A stretch of DNA of 64,000 nt from Pandoraea horticolens (GTDB lineage: Bacteria; Pseudomonadota; Gammaproteobacteria; Burkholderiales; Burkholderiaceae): the NCBI RefSeq assembly GCF_902459555.1, contig NZ_CABPSM010000003.1, positions 62,001 to 126,000 of the forward strand. The letters are read 5' to 3'. Below, piece by piece: positions 27,284-36,725 of the stretch (positions are counted from its first letter, which is position 1; each line of letters starts with the position of its first letter). A program made the position numbers and the translations under genes. The notes beneath the pieces were generated by a model. That model saw nothing but the letters and a program-made list of their open reading frames with translations, searched no databases and was not told the origin of the DNA.

Positions 27284-28339
27284 TCAACTTCCCTGACGTG
27301 CTGCCATCTGCGGCACGAAAAGATCGCTCCACTTGGCCGGACGCGTCTTGATCGTGCCCGCACGGCCCATGAATTCGACGTACTGCATCAAGCCATTGGG
27401 TGTCGTGGTGAATTGCAGACCCGGGTCAGCGAGCATCTGCTCGATTTCGGCCTGCGGCAGATTCATCTTCGACACACGCAGGAACGTCTTCGCCGCACCC
27501 ACACGATCCTTCGCGATGTAGGCGGCGGCTTCTTCCTGAGCGTCCAGAATCGCTTGCACCAGCTTCGGATTCTGCACGGTGAATTGCTTCGGCGCGAACA
27601 CTACGTCGATGGTGATGTTGCCGAGCACATCCGTCGAATTCAGCACGCGCTTGATGCGCGGGTCCTTCAGTTCCTGATATGAGAACGGCGGCGAGGTGAA
27701 GTGCGCGGTGATTTCCGTCTTGCCTGAGAGCAGTGCGCTCAGTGCTTCCGGATGGCTCAGGCTGACCGTCTGCGGATCGAGCTTCGCGTAATTCTCGATG
27801 CCGAACGTCTTCGCCACGGCCATTTGCAGCAACACGGCGGAGAGCGACGTCTTGATGCCCGGAATCGCGATCTTGTCCTTCGGCGTGAAGTCCTTGAGCG
27901 ACTTGATGTTCGGGTTGTTCGTATTGAGCCAGAGCGGCCCGGTCGACAGCGCCGACAGACCGATCACTTCCGAGCGCGGAATGCCGTGCGCTTTCGACCA
28001 CAGCGTGACGAAGCCCGGCGCGCCCGTGCCTGCGACATCGAGATTGCCGGCGAGCATTGCGTCGTTGATGACGTTGCCGCCGTCGAGTATGGTCCACGTG
28101 GTCTTCACGTCGCCGAGCCCCAGCGCCTTGGCGCGCTTCTCGACGAGTTGCTGGTCGCGCATGACCATCAGCGGCAGATAGAGAATGCCGTAGCCATGCG
28201 AGAGGCGCACGGTGCTGGCTTCGGCGTGAGCGGCGTTGCCGAGCGTGGTGAGGGCCGTCGTCGCGGCGAGCGTCAGTGCGCTTGCCCAGCGGGCAAAACG
28301 GGCAAGACGTGTGGAAGGGGTGGAATGGCGTCGGTTCAT
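27284..28339 (-). CDS. ABC transporter substrate-binding protein (sulfonate/taurine/nitrate type)
   Basis: 351 aa. Signal peptide about residues 1-40 (twin-Arg-poor, hydrophobic ALTLAATTALTTLG, cleavage near AHA-EA). The mature part has SsuA/TauA/NrtA-like features: VRLSHGYGILYLPLMVMRDQ, DVAGTGAPGFVTLW, SLKDFTPKDKIAIPGIKTS. Exact substrate cannot be read from sequence. Third gene after its ATPase and permease in the same direction; a UUCG hairpin precedes it, which may favour high expression of the binding protein. Confidence 0.9.
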   Translation of the reverse strand: MNRRHSTPSTRLARFARWASALTLAATTALTTLGNAAHAEASTVRLSHGYGILYLPLMVMRDQQLVEKRAKALGLGDVKTTWTILDGGNVINDAMLAGNLDVAGTGAPGFVTLWSKAHGIPRSEVIGLSALSTGPLWLNTNNPNIKSLKDFTPKDKIAIPGIKTSLSAVLLQMAVAKTFGIENYAKLDPQTVSLSHPEALSALLSGKTEITAHFTSPPFSYQELKDPRIKRVLNSTDVLGNITIDVVFAPKQFTVQNPKLVQAILDAQEEAAAYIAKDRVGAAKTFLRVSKMNLPQAEIEQMLADPGLQFTTTPNGLMQYVEFMGRAGTIKTRPAKWSDLFVPQMAARQGS

Positions 28340-28374
28340 GGTGTTGTCGTCTCCGGATAGTTCGAATTATTCAT

Positions 28375-28388
28375 GCCCCCGAAGGGGC
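28375..28388 (-). other. GCCCC-UUCG-GGGGC hairpin before the substrate-binding gene
   Basis: On the minus strand the 79-nt spacer between permease and binding-protein genes holds a 5-bp GC stem closed by a stable C(UUCG)G tetraloop, without a T-run. Probably an mRNA stability or attenuation element. Confidence 0.6.
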
Positions 28389-28418
28389 GTCAATCAGACA
28401 CGGCCGCAAATTTGCAGA

Positions 28419-29327
28419 TCAATGCTGCATGCCCCAGCGACGCAGCGTGCGTTTCTCGATGCGGGCGAACAGCAGGTTCTCGACCGCGAGCCCGATCAGA
28501 ATCACGAAGAACAGCCCGGCGAAGACGTTGGCCGTCTCCAGCGAATTGCGGTTCTCGAAGATGTACCAGCCGAGGCCGCCTGAGCCCGAGGACACACCGA
28601 ACACGAGTTCTGCGGCAATCAACGTGCGCCACGCAAATGCCCAGCCCACCTTCAGCCCGGTGAGAATGCTAGGAAACGCGGCCGGAATGAGCACATGCCG
28701 AACCAGCGCGAAACGCTTGAGTCCGTAGTTCTGACCGACCATGCGCAGCGTTTTCGATACGCCGCGAAAGCCGCTGTGTGTGTTCAGTGCCACGGCCCAC
28801 AGCACCGAGTGGACGAGCACGAAGATCACGCTGCCGTTGCCGAGCCCGAACCAGATCAGTGCGAGCGGCAGCAGCGCGATGGCCGGCAGCGGATTGAACA
28901 TGGCGGTGAGCGTCTCGAGCAGGTCGTTGCCGATCTTCGAACTGATGGCGACGGTGGTGAGCACGGCGGCGAGCGCAATGCCGATGCCATAGCCGACGAG
29001 CAGCGTCTTGAGCGAGATCGCGGCGCGCAGCAGCAGCACACCGCTCGTCAGACCGCTCGCGAACGCGCCGACGGTGTCGGTGAAACTCGGAAAGAGCAGC
29101 GCGTTGTCGAGCCAGCGGCCGTAGATTTCCCAGATGATGGCGAGCACGCACAGGATCACGGTCTTGCGCAGCCAGCTCAGGCGGTAGAGGGTCTCGAAGG
29201 TGGAGAGCGGGCGCTGAATCGAGGATAACTCGGCCGGCGTCGGCTCCAGCACGATCTCGGGCCGGTACACCGGTTCGATGGGCGCTTGCGCGGACGAGGT
29301 GGGGTGTTGCGAGGCGATGGCGTTCAT
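28419..29327 (-). CDS. ABC transporter permease (SsuC/TauC-like)
   Basis: 302 aa, about six membrane segments. The N-terminus is hydrophilic (about 50 residues), then TVILCVLAIIWEIYGRW. The EAA-like cytoplasmic loop is visible as KTLRMVGQNYGLKRFALVRHVLIPAAFPSILTGL. Start ATG 29327 chosen because the RBS (GGAGACGCTC) precedes it and the frame upstream lies within the ATPase gene. It begins 10 nt after the ATPase stop. Confidence 0.92.
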   Translation of the reverse strand: MNAIASQHPTSSAQAPIEPVYRPEIVLEPTPAELSSIQRPLSTFETLYRLSWLRKTVILCVLAIIWEIYGRWLDNALLFPSFTDTVGAFASGLTSGVLLLRAAISLKTLLVGYGIGIALAAVLTTVAISSKIGNDLLETLTAMFNPLPAIALLPLALIWFGLGNGSVIFVLVHSVLWAVALNTHSGFRGVSKTLRMVGQNYGLKRFALVRHVLIPAAFPSILTGLKVGWAFAWRTLIAAELVFGVSSGSGGLGWYIFENRNSLETANVFAGLFFVILIGLAVENLLFARIEKRTLRRWGMQH

Positions 29328-29337
29328 GAGCGTCTCC

Positions 29338-30138
29338 TCAGTGGGCCGCGAACAGCAGTTGATCGATGCGCGTCTCGAGCGCGCTCTGGTGCGCCGTGCC
29401 GAGCTGCTCGGGCGCGATGCTGTTGAGTTCGGCCTTGACCTGACCGGGGTGCGGTGAGAGCAGCAGAATGCGCGTGCCGATGCGGATCGCTTCGTCGATG
29501 CCGTGCGTGACGAACAGCACCGTGAAGCGTGTGTCGTCCCACAAGCGCAGCAGTTCGTCCTGCATCTTGCGGCGGGTGAGGGCGTCCAGCGCGGCGAACG
29601 GTTCGTCCATGAGCAGGACATCGGGCTCCATTGCCATGCCGCGCGCGATGGACACCCGCTGCTTCATGCCGCCGGAGAGCGTGTGCGGATAGCTATCGAT
29701 GAATTTCGCCAGACCGACTTTTTCGATGTAATACGCCGCCCGTTCGGCGGCGCCACGCCCCTTCAGGCGGCCGCTCGCGGTGAGCGCGAATTCCACGTTC
29801 TGGCGCACGGTTTTCCACGGCAGCAGTTGGTCGAACTCCTGGAACACCATCATGCGATCGGGGCCGGGGTCGGTGATCGTGCGGCCTTTGAGGCGAATCT
29901 CGCCATGCACCGGGGGCAGATAGCCGCCAATCGCCTTGAGTAACGTCGATTTGCCGCATCCGGACGGGCCAAGCAGCACGAACCGGTCGCCGGGGTAGAC
30001 GTTGAAGCTCACTTGCTGCGCGGCGGTGACGAGGTAGTCGTCGGTTTTGTATTGCAGCGTGACGTGATCGATTTCCAGCAATGGCGGCACTGCGGGCGCA
30101 AGCGTCCCGGCAGCGCCCGCAAGGGGGGCGTCATGCAT
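29338..30138 (-). CDS. ABC transporter ATP-binding protein (SsuB/TauB-like)
   Basis: 266 aa. Walker A GPSGCGKST at about 58-66, signature TLSGGMKQRVSIARGMA, Walker B VLLMDEPFAALDALTR, and the switch His in VTHGIDEAI. The start ATG at 30138 has AGGAGAC upstream. First gene of an ATPase-permease-binding-protein operon; the region upstream is shared with the divergent two-component genes, which may or may not regulate it. Confidence 0.94.
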   Translation of the reverse strand: MHDAPLAGAAGTLAPAVPPLLEIDHVTLQYKTDDYLVTAAQQVSFNVYPGDRFVLLGPSGCGKSTLLKAIGGYLPPVHGEIRLKGRTITDPGPDRMMVFQEFDQLLPWKTVRQNVEFALTASGRLKGRGAAERAAYYIEKVGLAKFIDSYPHTLSGGMKQRVSIARGMAMEPDVLLMDEPFAALDALTRRKMQDELLRLWDDTRFTVLFVTHGIDEAIRIGTRILLLSPHPGQVKAELNSIAPEQLGTAHQSALETRIDQLLFAAH

Positions 30139-30367
30139 TGCGTGTCTCCTGAAAGGATGCTTTTATAATCGGCTCGATACTAAGCAGCGAAGCTGTAGCG
30201 AAGCTGACATGCCGGGCAGGTGGCGTCCGAATTCAGGGGAAACACCGAGGAAGTTGCCGGCGAATTCCGAGAGAATCGCGGGCATACGCCGGGAGATTCA
30301 CGGCGGCACGGTGTTCGGGGAGACTTCTCGTGCCCGGCGATACAAAAACGAAGGAGACTCAGGAACC

Positions 30368-31030
30368 ATGCGCATCATGCTGGTGGAAGACACTGCCGAT
30401 GTCGCCGAAGCGATTGCCACCCAGTTGCGCAAGCTTGGCCATGCGCTCGATTGCGAGTCGGACGGCGCGGCCGCGGCGGCGCGCATCGGCGACGACTACG
30501 ACCTGCTGATCCTCGACGTCATGCTGCCGCACGTCGACGGTTTCGAACTGCTCAAGCGAGTTCGCGAACGCGGCTTGTCCACCCGGGTGCTGATGCTTAC
30601 CGCTTGTGCCGAGATCGAAGAGCGGGTGCGCGCCCTCGACCTCGGGGCCGACGATTACCTCACCAAACCCTTCGATTTTCGCGAGCTGGAAGCGCGCGTG
30701 CGAGCCCTCATGCGTCGCACCGGGCAGGACGCCACGAACCGGTTGACGTGCGCGAATCTCTCGCTCGATCGCAAGAGCCGCGGCGTGGAGATCGACGGGC
30801 AGCCGATCGAGCTTACGCGCCGCGAAGTGACGTTGCTTGAAATCCTCGCGGCGCGCCCGGGACGCATCTTCGGCAAGGACGAACTCATGGATCGCCTGTA
30901 CGGCGACGAGCCCGCCCCGAATGCGAACGCCATCGAGCAATACGTCGCCCGTTTGCGCAAGAAGCTGGCGGCGGCGCAATTCCAGATTCGCACGTTGCGC
31001 GGACTGGGTTACCAACTCGTGCTGTCATGA
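30368..31030 (+). CDS. OmpR-family response regulator (TctD-like)
   Basis: 220 aa. The receiver domain begins MRIMLVEDTADVAEAIA, phosphoacceptor Asp is D50 (LLILDVMLPHVDGFE), and the conserved Lys is in DDYLTKPFDFRELEARV. The C-terminal winged helix has ELTRREVTLLEILAARPGRIF and ends in TLRGLGYQLV. ATG at 30368 chosen as the family start; the upstream in-frame stretch is Arg-rich and not conserved. Overlaps the sensor kinase by 4 nt (ATGA). Targets may include the divergent ABC operon; that is inference. Confidence 0.93.
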   Translation: MRIMLVEDTADVAEAIATQLRKLGHALDCESDGAAAAARIGDDYDLLILDVMLPHVDGFELLKRVRERGLSTRVLMLTACAEIEERVRALDLGADDYLTKPFDFRELEARVRALMRRTGQDATNRLTCANLSLDRKSRGVEIDGQPIELTRREVTLLEILAARPGRIFGKDELMDRLYGDEPAPNANAIEQYVARLRKKLAAAQFQIRTLRGLGYQLVLS

Positions 31031-32394
31031 TCGTTCCCGGCCGGTCACTGTATTTGCGGCTGGTGGTGCGCATGGGCGCCGTGCTGGCGTTCGCGGTGGC
31101 GGCGGTGTTGCTTGGTATCTGGTTCTCGACCCGTGCTGCCGTCGATCGTGCGTATGATCGCTGGCTGCTCGGCAGCGCGCTGCAAGTGGCCGAGAACACC
31201 TGGTATCAGAACGGCGAAGTGAATGTTGACGTACCGCTCGCCGCTTTTTCCGCACTCGCGCCGGGCGATCAGATCTTCTACGCCGTGCTCGATCCGAATG
31301 GCCGTTCCGTGGCCGGAGATTCCGAGTTCCATCCGGCCATTCCGTGGGACAAGTTGGCCGATGGCCCCATCGTTGTCGACGGCACCTATCAGGAGATGCC
31401 GATCCGCATCGCGATCGTCGGACGCCGCATGCCGGTGACCGCCCCCCATCCGTGGGCGGTGGTGGCGTTAGCGCATACGCAGAATGCACGGGTGCGATTC
31501 ACACGCGGGCTGGCGGACAACACGCTGCTCATCACCATCGCGACCGGGGTGCTGACAATGCTCGCCGCCCTATGGACGTTGCGTCAGGCTCTCTTGCCGC
31601 TCAAGCAGATCGAGGCGGCGATTCGGGCGCGCGATTCGAACGACCTTGAGCCACTGGCGGTGACCGTGCCCGCCGAGACGCTGGCGCTCGTGGGCGCGAT
31701 CAACGATTTCATGCGACGGCTCGCGACATCGCGCGCGCTGATGCGACGCGTGATCGGCGATGCGGCGCATCAACTGCGCACACCGGTGACGGCGCTCACG
31801 GCGCAGGCGGAATTGCTCACGCAGACGCAGGACGCCGCCGCACGTCAGACACATATCGCACGCATTCAGAAGCAGGCGCGCGGACTGGGCGGACTCATCC
31901 ACCAACTGATCAATCATGCGATGGTGCAGCATCGGGCCGACAGCGTGGCGCCGGTGCCTGTCGATCTGAACGAGTTGTTGCAGACGGCCATGCGCGAGAC
32001 GCTCTCTTACGCCACGCGCGACATCGACGTTGCGCTTCAGGCGCCGGAGACGCCTTGCATGATCCTCGGTGACCCGCTGAGCCTGCGCGAAGCGATCAAG
32101 AACGTGCTGGTCAATGCATTGGCCTACGGTGCGCCGCATCGGCTTCATGTCGACGTGACGGGCGAGCACGATCAATGGCGTTTGCGTTTCTTCGACGACG
32201 GGCCGGGCATCCCGGAGGCGGAGTGGCAGCGTGTACGCACGCCATTCTCTTCTCGCGCGGATGGCCGCGAAGGGGCAAGTCTGGGACTGGCGATGGTTGC
32301 CGAAGTGATTCAGGCCCACGGCGGGCAGATGACCTTCGAGCGGGGGGAAGGCGAGGGCTTTGCCGTGGTGTTGACGTTGCCGATGGCGGCATAA
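31027..32394 (+). CDS. Sensor histidine kinase (TctE-like)
   Basis: 455 aa. Membrane segment about 14-34 (GAVLAFAVAAVLLGIWF), periplasmic sensor part of the two-component-sensor N-terminal type (about 35-155), second segment about 160-180 (LLITIATGVLTMLAALW), HAMP-like linker, then the dimerisation/phosphoacceptor helix with H248 in DAAHQLRTPVTAL. The ATPase domain has N-box KNVLVNALAYG, G1 DDGPGIP and G2 GREGASLGLAMV. TctE-type kinases often respond to organic acids; the ligand here is unknown. Ends at a bidirectional terminator shared with panB. Confidence 0.92.
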   Translation: MIVPGRSLYLRLVVRMGAVLAFAVAAVLLGIWFSTRAAVDRAYDRWLLGSALQVAENTWYQNGEVNVDVPLAAFSALAPGDQIFYAVLDPNGRSVAGDSEFHPAIPWDKLADGPIVVDGTYQEMPIRIAIVGRRMPVTAPHPWAVVALAHTQNARVRFTRGLADNTLLITIATGVLTMLAALWTLRQALLPLKQIEAAIRARDSNDLEPLAVTVPAETLALVGAINDFMRRLATSRALMRRVIGDAAHQLRTPVTALTAQAELLTQTQDAAARQTHIARIQKQARGLGGLIHQLINHAMVQHRADSVAPVPVDLNELLQTAMRETLSYATRDIDVALQAPETPCMILGDPLSLREAIKNVLVNALAYGAPHRLHVDVTGEHDQWRLRFFDDGPGIPEAEWQRVRTPFSSRADGREGASLGLAMVAEVIQAHGGQMTFERGEGEGFAVVLTLPMAA

Positions 32395-32425
32395 GAAAAT
32401 CGGCTCGTCTCCGAACCGATTTTTC
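32395..32425. terminator. Bidirectional terminator between tctE-like gene and panB
   Basis: AAAATCGG (32396-32403) pairs with CCGATTTT (32416-32423) with a 12-nt loop; T-runs are present in both directions. It lies between two convergent genes. Confidence 0.85.
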
Positions 32426-32450
32426 TACCACGCGGCGGCGAGGCCAACGC

Positions 32451-33269
32451 TCAGAAGGAATGCTCTTGCGTCGGGAACGTGCCGTGCTTGACTGCTTGCA
32501 CATACGCTTCGATGGCCGCAGCGATGCTCGGCTGGCCATCCATGAAGTTCATCGAGAACTTCGGCGACTTGCCGGGGAACACGCCCAGCATGTCTTGCAG
32601 CACGAGCACTTGCCCGTCGCAGGCGGGACCGGCGCCGATGCCGATGGTCGGCATTGTCGGCAACTCCGGCGTGACGCGCGCGGCCACGGCGGCCGGAATC
32701 GCTTCGAGTACGACCAATTGCGCACCCGCTGCTTGCAACGCACGGGCATCGTCGAGCAAACGTATCTGCGCGGCATCTTCGCGCGCCTGCACCTTGAAGC
32801 CGCCGAAGGCGTGCACCGACTGCGGCGTCAGCCCCAGATGGGCACACACTGGAATGCTGCGCTCGACCAGGAAGCGGATCGTCTCGGCAAGCCAATCGCC
32901 GCCTTCGATCTTCACCATCTGCGCACCGGCCTGCATGACGGACACCGCGCTCTGATACGCCTGCTCCTTCGTGCCATACGTGCCGAACGGCAGATCGGCC
33001 AGCACCACAGCCTTGTTGACGCTGCGCGCGACACACTCGGTGTGATAGCAGATGTCGCGCAACGTGACGGGCAGCGTCGTGCGCTGGCCCTGAATCACGT
33101 TGCCCAGCGAGTCGCCAACGAGAATGGCATCCACGCCCACGCGGTCGAGCAGCGCGGCAAAACTCGCGTCATAAGCCGTGAGCATGGCGATCTTCTCGCC
33201 ACGTTCGCGCATCTGGGCCAGTCCGGGAACGGTCACGGCCTTGCGGTTGGGTTCTTGCAGATAACTCAT
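32451..33269 (-). CDS. panB: 3-methyl-2-oxobutanoate hydroxymethyltransferase
   Basis: 272 aa, the usual length. Transfers a hydroxymethyl group from methylene-THF to alpha-ketoisovalerate in pantothenate/CoA synthesis. Motifs: [53 protein letters not shown], and [15 protein letters not shown] in the form [18 protein letters not shown] at 33269. Last gene of the hda-HAD-pcnB-folK-deoxynucleoside kinase-panB run, 53 nt after the kinase. No panC nearby. Confidence 0.96.
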   Translation of the reverse strand: MSYLQEPNRKAVTVPGLAQMRERGEKIAMLTAYDASFAALLDRVGVDAILVGDSLGNVIQGQRTTLPVTLRDICYHTECVARSVNKAVVLADLPFGTYGTKEQAYQSAVSVMQAGAQMVKIEGGDWLAETIRFLVERSIPVCAHLGLTPQSVHAFGGFKVQAREDAAQIRLLDDARALQAAGAQLVVLEAIPAAVAARVTPELPTMPTIGIGAGPACDGQVLVLQDMLGVFPGKSPKFSMNFMDGQPSIAAAIEAYVQAVKHGTFPTQEHSF

Positions 33270-33322
33270 GTCAGCCTCGGTTCAGGAGGGGTCGCTGGCG
33301 CGACGCTCGGGTCTGGAGACGC

Positions 33323-33979
33323 TCAGGGACGAGCGCCCTTGACGAAGACTTCCTTGCGCCCGCGCATCTGATCGATGCGTTCTACCAGCAGGGCGAAGTC
33401 GCTGTCGTCGTGTGCCGGGTCGAATTGTTCCGTGTCGACAGTCAATACCGGCGCGGCGGCGTAATGATAGAAGAATTCGCCGTAGATGTCGCACAACGCG
33501 CGAAGATAGGTATCCGGAATTTGCTGTTCCATCGGAATCGCGCGCTTCTGAATGCGCGCGAACAGCGTCTCGGGACTCGCTTGCAGATGAATGACGAGAT
33601 CCGGTGCCCGGTGCGGCCGCTCGATATGCGCTACGAGCTTGCGGTACAGCTCGAGTTCGTCGGCGGCGAGCGTGAGTCGCGCGAACAGGCCATCCTTCTC
33701 GGGAAGGAAGTCGGTGAAGATCGGCTTGCCGTCGATATCGCGCCGCGCAATTTCCGTCGCTTCGTCCACACGTTGCAGACAGAAAGACAACTGCGCAGGC
33801 AGTGCATGTCGTGCACTGTCGCGGTAGAAACGTTCGAGAAAGGGATTGAGCGCAGGCTGCTCGAGCATCACGTCGGCGCCGGCGGTATCGGCGAGTCGCC
33901 GCGCCAGCGACGTCTTGCCAACCCCGATAGGGCCTTCGACGGCCAGATAGCGAAAACGCCCGAGGACGGGCGATCTCAT
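33323..33979 (-). CDS. Deoxynucleoside kinase family protein
   Basis: 218 aa. P-loop EGPIGVGKT at residues 16-24; ERF and FLPEKDGLFARL resemble the substrate/LID parts of the dGK/dCK family, with RIQKRAIPMEQQIPDTYL as the Arg-rich LID. The start is set by a 4-nt ATGA overlap with folK (ATG 33979); a longer in-frame start exists but lies inside folK. Probable deoxynucleoside salvage; substrate specificity is not readable. The folK-kinase-panB arrangement is common in betaproteobacteria. Confidence 0.88.
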   Translation of the reverse strand: MRSPVLGRFRYLAVEGPIGVGKTSLARRLADTAGADVMLEQPALNPFLERFYRDSARHALPAQLSFCLQRVDEATEIARRDIDGKPIFTDFLPEKDGLFARLTLAADELELYRKLVAHIERPHRAPDLVIHLQASPETLFARIQKRAIPMEQQIPDTYLRALCDIYGEFFYHYAAAPVLTVDTEQFDPAHDDSDFALLVERIDQMRGRKEVFVKGARP

Positions 33980-34488
33980 GGTGCGTAGGCTCGTTTCGTC
34001 GGGCAGCAGCACTGCTCGACGCGCTCGATGCGCTGGTCTGCGACATTCGCCAGCAGGGCGCTCACACGCCCCACGCCGGGAATGTCGAGTTCGGGCGCCA
34101 GATCTGCGAGCGGGCGCAGCACGAAGGCGCGCAGCGCTAGGCGCGGATGCGGCACGATCAGATCGGGCTCTGCAATGCGCTCGTCGCCGTACAGCAGCAG
34201 ATCGAGATCGAGCGTGCGTGGCGCGTTCTTGTACGGCCGCTCACGCCCGAAATGCAGTTCGATCTTCAGACACATCGTGAGCAATTGGCGGGCGCTCAGA
34301 CTTGTCTCGACGGCGACGGCGCAGTTGAGATAGTCGTCACCGCTCGACTCGATGGGAGCAGTGCGATACAGGTCGGACTTGGCCGTGATGGTGATGCCAA
34401 TCTGCTGTGCGAGACAGATGATGGCGTCCTTGATCGCTTGACGGGCGTCGCCGAGATTCGCGCCGAGCCCGATATAGGCAACAGTCAT
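33976..34488 (-). CDS. folK: 2-amino-4-hydroxy-6-hydroxymethyldihydropteridine pyrophosphokinase
   Basis: 170-aa HPPK that transfers pyrophosphate from ATP to the pterin in folate synthesis. AYIGLGANLGD opening, and the signature RPYKNAPRTLDLDLLLYG (84-101) containing the Mg-binding D94 and D96, followed by VPHPRLALRAFVLRPLADL. Overlaps pcnB upstream by 4 nt and the kinase gene downstream by 4 nt, so it is translationally coupled on both sides. Confidence 0.96.
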   Translation of the reverse strand: MTVAYIGLGANLGDARQAIKDAIICLAQQIGITITAKSDLYRTAPIESSGDDYLNCAVAVETSLSARQLLTMCLKIELHFGRERPYKNAPRTLDLDLLLYGDERIAEPDLIVPHPRLALRAFVLRPLADLAPELDIPGVGRVSALLANVADQRIERVEQCCCPTKRAYAP

Positions 34489-36017
34489 GAAGCACCTTCG
34501 GAACCATGCTGTCGCGATGATACCCGCTTGCCATGATTTTCGCTGGCAGCATTCTCATTGCCGCCACCGCCGTCTCCACGATCGCCGCCCGAGCCCTCGC
34601 CACCCCCGCCACTCGACGGTTTGCGACGGCGGCGGCGCCGCTTCGCGGCCGGCGCCGTGCTTCCCGATCCGCTGCCCTGAGCGAGCAACGCGTCGCGCGC
34701 TGCGGCGTCGCCTTCGAGGAAGTCTGTCCACCACTGACCGGCTTCGGCCGGGACTTCACCCGACTCGCAACGTAGCAGCAGGAAGTCGTAACCGGCGCGC
34801 AGACGTGGATGCTCGAGCAGTCGCAGCGGCGTGCGGCCCACGCGCTTGTCCAGGCGCACCTGCAAGCCCCAGATTTCCTTCATGTCGGCGACGAAACGGC
34901 GCTGGATCGCCAGCTTGCCCGTTTGCGCGTCGAGCACGTCGTCCATGGCCAGATGCAACGCCGGAATCGGATATTCGCCTGCACTCTGATAAGCCTGCCA
35001 CTTTTCGAGCACGAGATGCCACAGGAGTGCGGCGAACAGGAAGCCCGGCGAGACCGGTTTGCCCGCGCGAATGCGCGCGTCGGTGTTGGCAAGCGCCAGC
35101 GTGACGAATTTCTCGCCCAGCGGCTGCTCCAGCACGACGTCGAGCAACGGCAGCAAGCCGTGATGCAGCCCTTGCGTGCGCAGTTGCTGCACGCATGCCC
35201 AGGCATGCCCCGAGAGCAACAGCTTGAGCATCTCGTCGAACAGACGCGCCGCAGGCACGTTGTCGACGAGCGGGGCCAGGTGCGGAATCGGGGCGGCCGT
35301 GGCTTCGTCGATCTTGAAGCCGAGCTTGGCCGCGAATCGAACCACGCGCAGCATGCGCACGGGGTCTTCGCGGTAGCGCGTGGCGGGGTCGCCGATCATG
35401 CGCAGCACGCGCTTCTGAATGTCTTCCCAGCCGTGGTGATAGTCGTGCACCGTCTGGGCCGCCGGGTCGTAATACATGGCGTTGATGGTGAAGTCGCGCC
35501 GCGCGGCGTCTTCATCCTGCTCGCCCCAGACGTTGTCGCGCAGCACGCGGCCCGATTCGTCGGTGACGTGCGTCTTGCGGTCGAGTTCGCCTTTTTTCGG
35601 ACGACGCGTACCGATCTGCTCGCTGTCGACGGCATCGACCAACGCCCGGAACGTGGAGGTCTCGATGATCTCCTGCCCGAACTGCACATGCACGATCTGG
35701 AAGCGGCGGCCGATGATGCGCGCGCGTCGGAACAGGCGTTGAACCTCTTCGGGCGTGGCGCTCGTGGCGACGTCGAAGTCTTTAGGGGCGATGCCCAGCA
35801 GCAGATCGCGCACGGCGCCGCCGACGATGAACGCCTTGAAACCGGCTTGCTGCAACGTGTCGGTCACGCGCACGGCGTTCTTCGAGAGCAGGCTCGGATC
35901 AATGCCGTGGACCGAGACCGGGATGACGACCGGCTGGCCGGCGGCGGGCGGGTTGCCTGCGACGCCGGCGCTCTGGCTGTCTTTGCCCAGCAGTTTCTTG
36001 ATGAGTTTGCGGATCAC
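34485..36017 (-). CDS. pcnB: Poly(A) polymerase I
   Basis: 510 aa. Adds 3' poly(A) tails that promote RNA decay. The nucleotidyltransferase core has GGAVRDLLLG (66-75) and catalytic D80/D82 (KDFDVATSATPEEV), RRDFTINAMYY and IGDPATRYREDPVRMLRVVRFAAKLGF. Class II NTase homologues include the CCA enzyme; length, an N-terminal hydrophobic/basic extension and a basic tail (KRRRRRRK then Gly/Asn-rich) favour PcnB. Overlaps the HAD gene start-side and folK end-side by 4 nt each. Confidence 0.93.
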   Translation of the reverse strand: MIRKLIKKLLGKDSQSAGVAGNPPAAGQPVVIPVSVHGIDPSLLSKNAVRVTDTLQQAGFKAFIVGGAVRDLLLGIAPKDFDVATSATPEEVQRLFRRARIIGRRFQIVHVQFGQEIIETSTFRALVDAVDSEQIGTRRPKKGELDRKTHVTDESGRVLRDNVWGEQDEDAARRDFTINAMYYDPAAQTVHDYHHGWEDIQKRVLRMIGDPATRYREDPVRMLRVVRFAAKLGFKIDEATAAPIPHLAPLVDNVPAARLFDEMLKLLLSGHAWACVQQLRTQGLHHGLLPLLDVVLEQPLGEKFVTLALANTDARIRAGKPVSPGFLFAALLWHLVLEKWQAYQSAGEYPIPALHLAMDDVLDAQTGKLAIQRRFVADMKEIWGLQVRLDKRVGRTPLRLLEHPRLRAGYDFLLLRCESGEVPAEAGQWWTDFLEGDAAARDALLAQGSGSGSTAPAAKRRRRRRKPSSGGGGEGSGGDRGDGGGGNENAASENHGKRVSSRQHGSEGAS

Positions 36018-36694
36018 TGGAACAACTCGAGAATGGGCCAGCGACGCGCCAGCGCGATGCCGCGCAGCGCCTCATCGGGGTTCGTTGCCACCGGATGGTT
36101 CACTTTCTCCATCAGGGGGACGTCGTTGGCGGAATCGCTATAGAAAAATGCGTGGTCGAAATCGCTCCACGTCTTGCCCAGGCTCGAGAGCCAGGCTTCG
36201 GTGCGCGTAATCTTGCCCTCGCGGAAGCTCGGTGTACCGACGTATTCGCCGGTATAACGCGCGTTCGGATCGTCACCCGCGGTCGCCGGCTCGGTGCCGA
36301 TCAGATGATCGATGCCGAAGGCCTTGGCGATCGGCCGCGTGACGAACGTGTTGGTGGCCGTCACGATGGCGCACAGGTCGCCCGCGTTGCGGTGCACGTC
36401 GAGCAGTTCGAGCGCTTCGGGACGGATGTGCGGCAGGATCGACTCTTCCATGTATTGCGTGTGCCATGCGTCGAGCTGGTCACGCGGATAGCGTGCGAGC
36501 GGCGCGAGGCAGAAACGCAGATAGGCCGGCATATCGAGCCGGCCTGCGCGGTAGTCCTGATAGAAAGCCTCGTTGGCCTGCGCGTACGAGTCACGCTCGA
36601 CCGCGCCTTGGCGCACGAGGAAACGGCCCCACTCTTTGTCGCTGTCGGTTGGCAGCAGGGTGTGGTCGAGATCGAAGAGAGCTAAATTGGTCAT
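36014..36694 (-). CDS. HAD-superfamily subfamily IB hydrolase (SerB-like phosphatase)
   Basis: 226 aa. Catalytic FDLDHTLL with D8 (nucleophile) and D10 (acid/base), helical cap, IVTATNTFVTRPIA (motif II), and FYSDSANDVPLM (motif IV). Related proteins act on phosphoserine, phosphoglycerol lipids or histidinol phosphate; the substrate cannot be fixed by sequence. Lies 31 nt after hda and overlaps pcnB by 4 nt. Confidence 0.9.
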   Translation of the reverse strand: MTNLALFDLDHTLLPTDSDKEWGRFLVRQGAVERDSYAQANEAFYQDYRAGRLDMPAYLRFCLAPLARYPRDQLDAWHTQYMEESILPHIRPEALELLDVHRNAGDLCAIVTATNTFVTRPIAKAFGIDHLIGTEPATAGDDPNARYTGEYVGTPSFREGKITRTEAWLSSLGKTWSDFDHAFFYSDSANDVPLMEKVNHPVATNPDEALRGIALARRWPILELFQ

Positions 36695-36725
36695 TGCGCG
36701 AATTTTACCTGAAGCTAGGGTCTGC

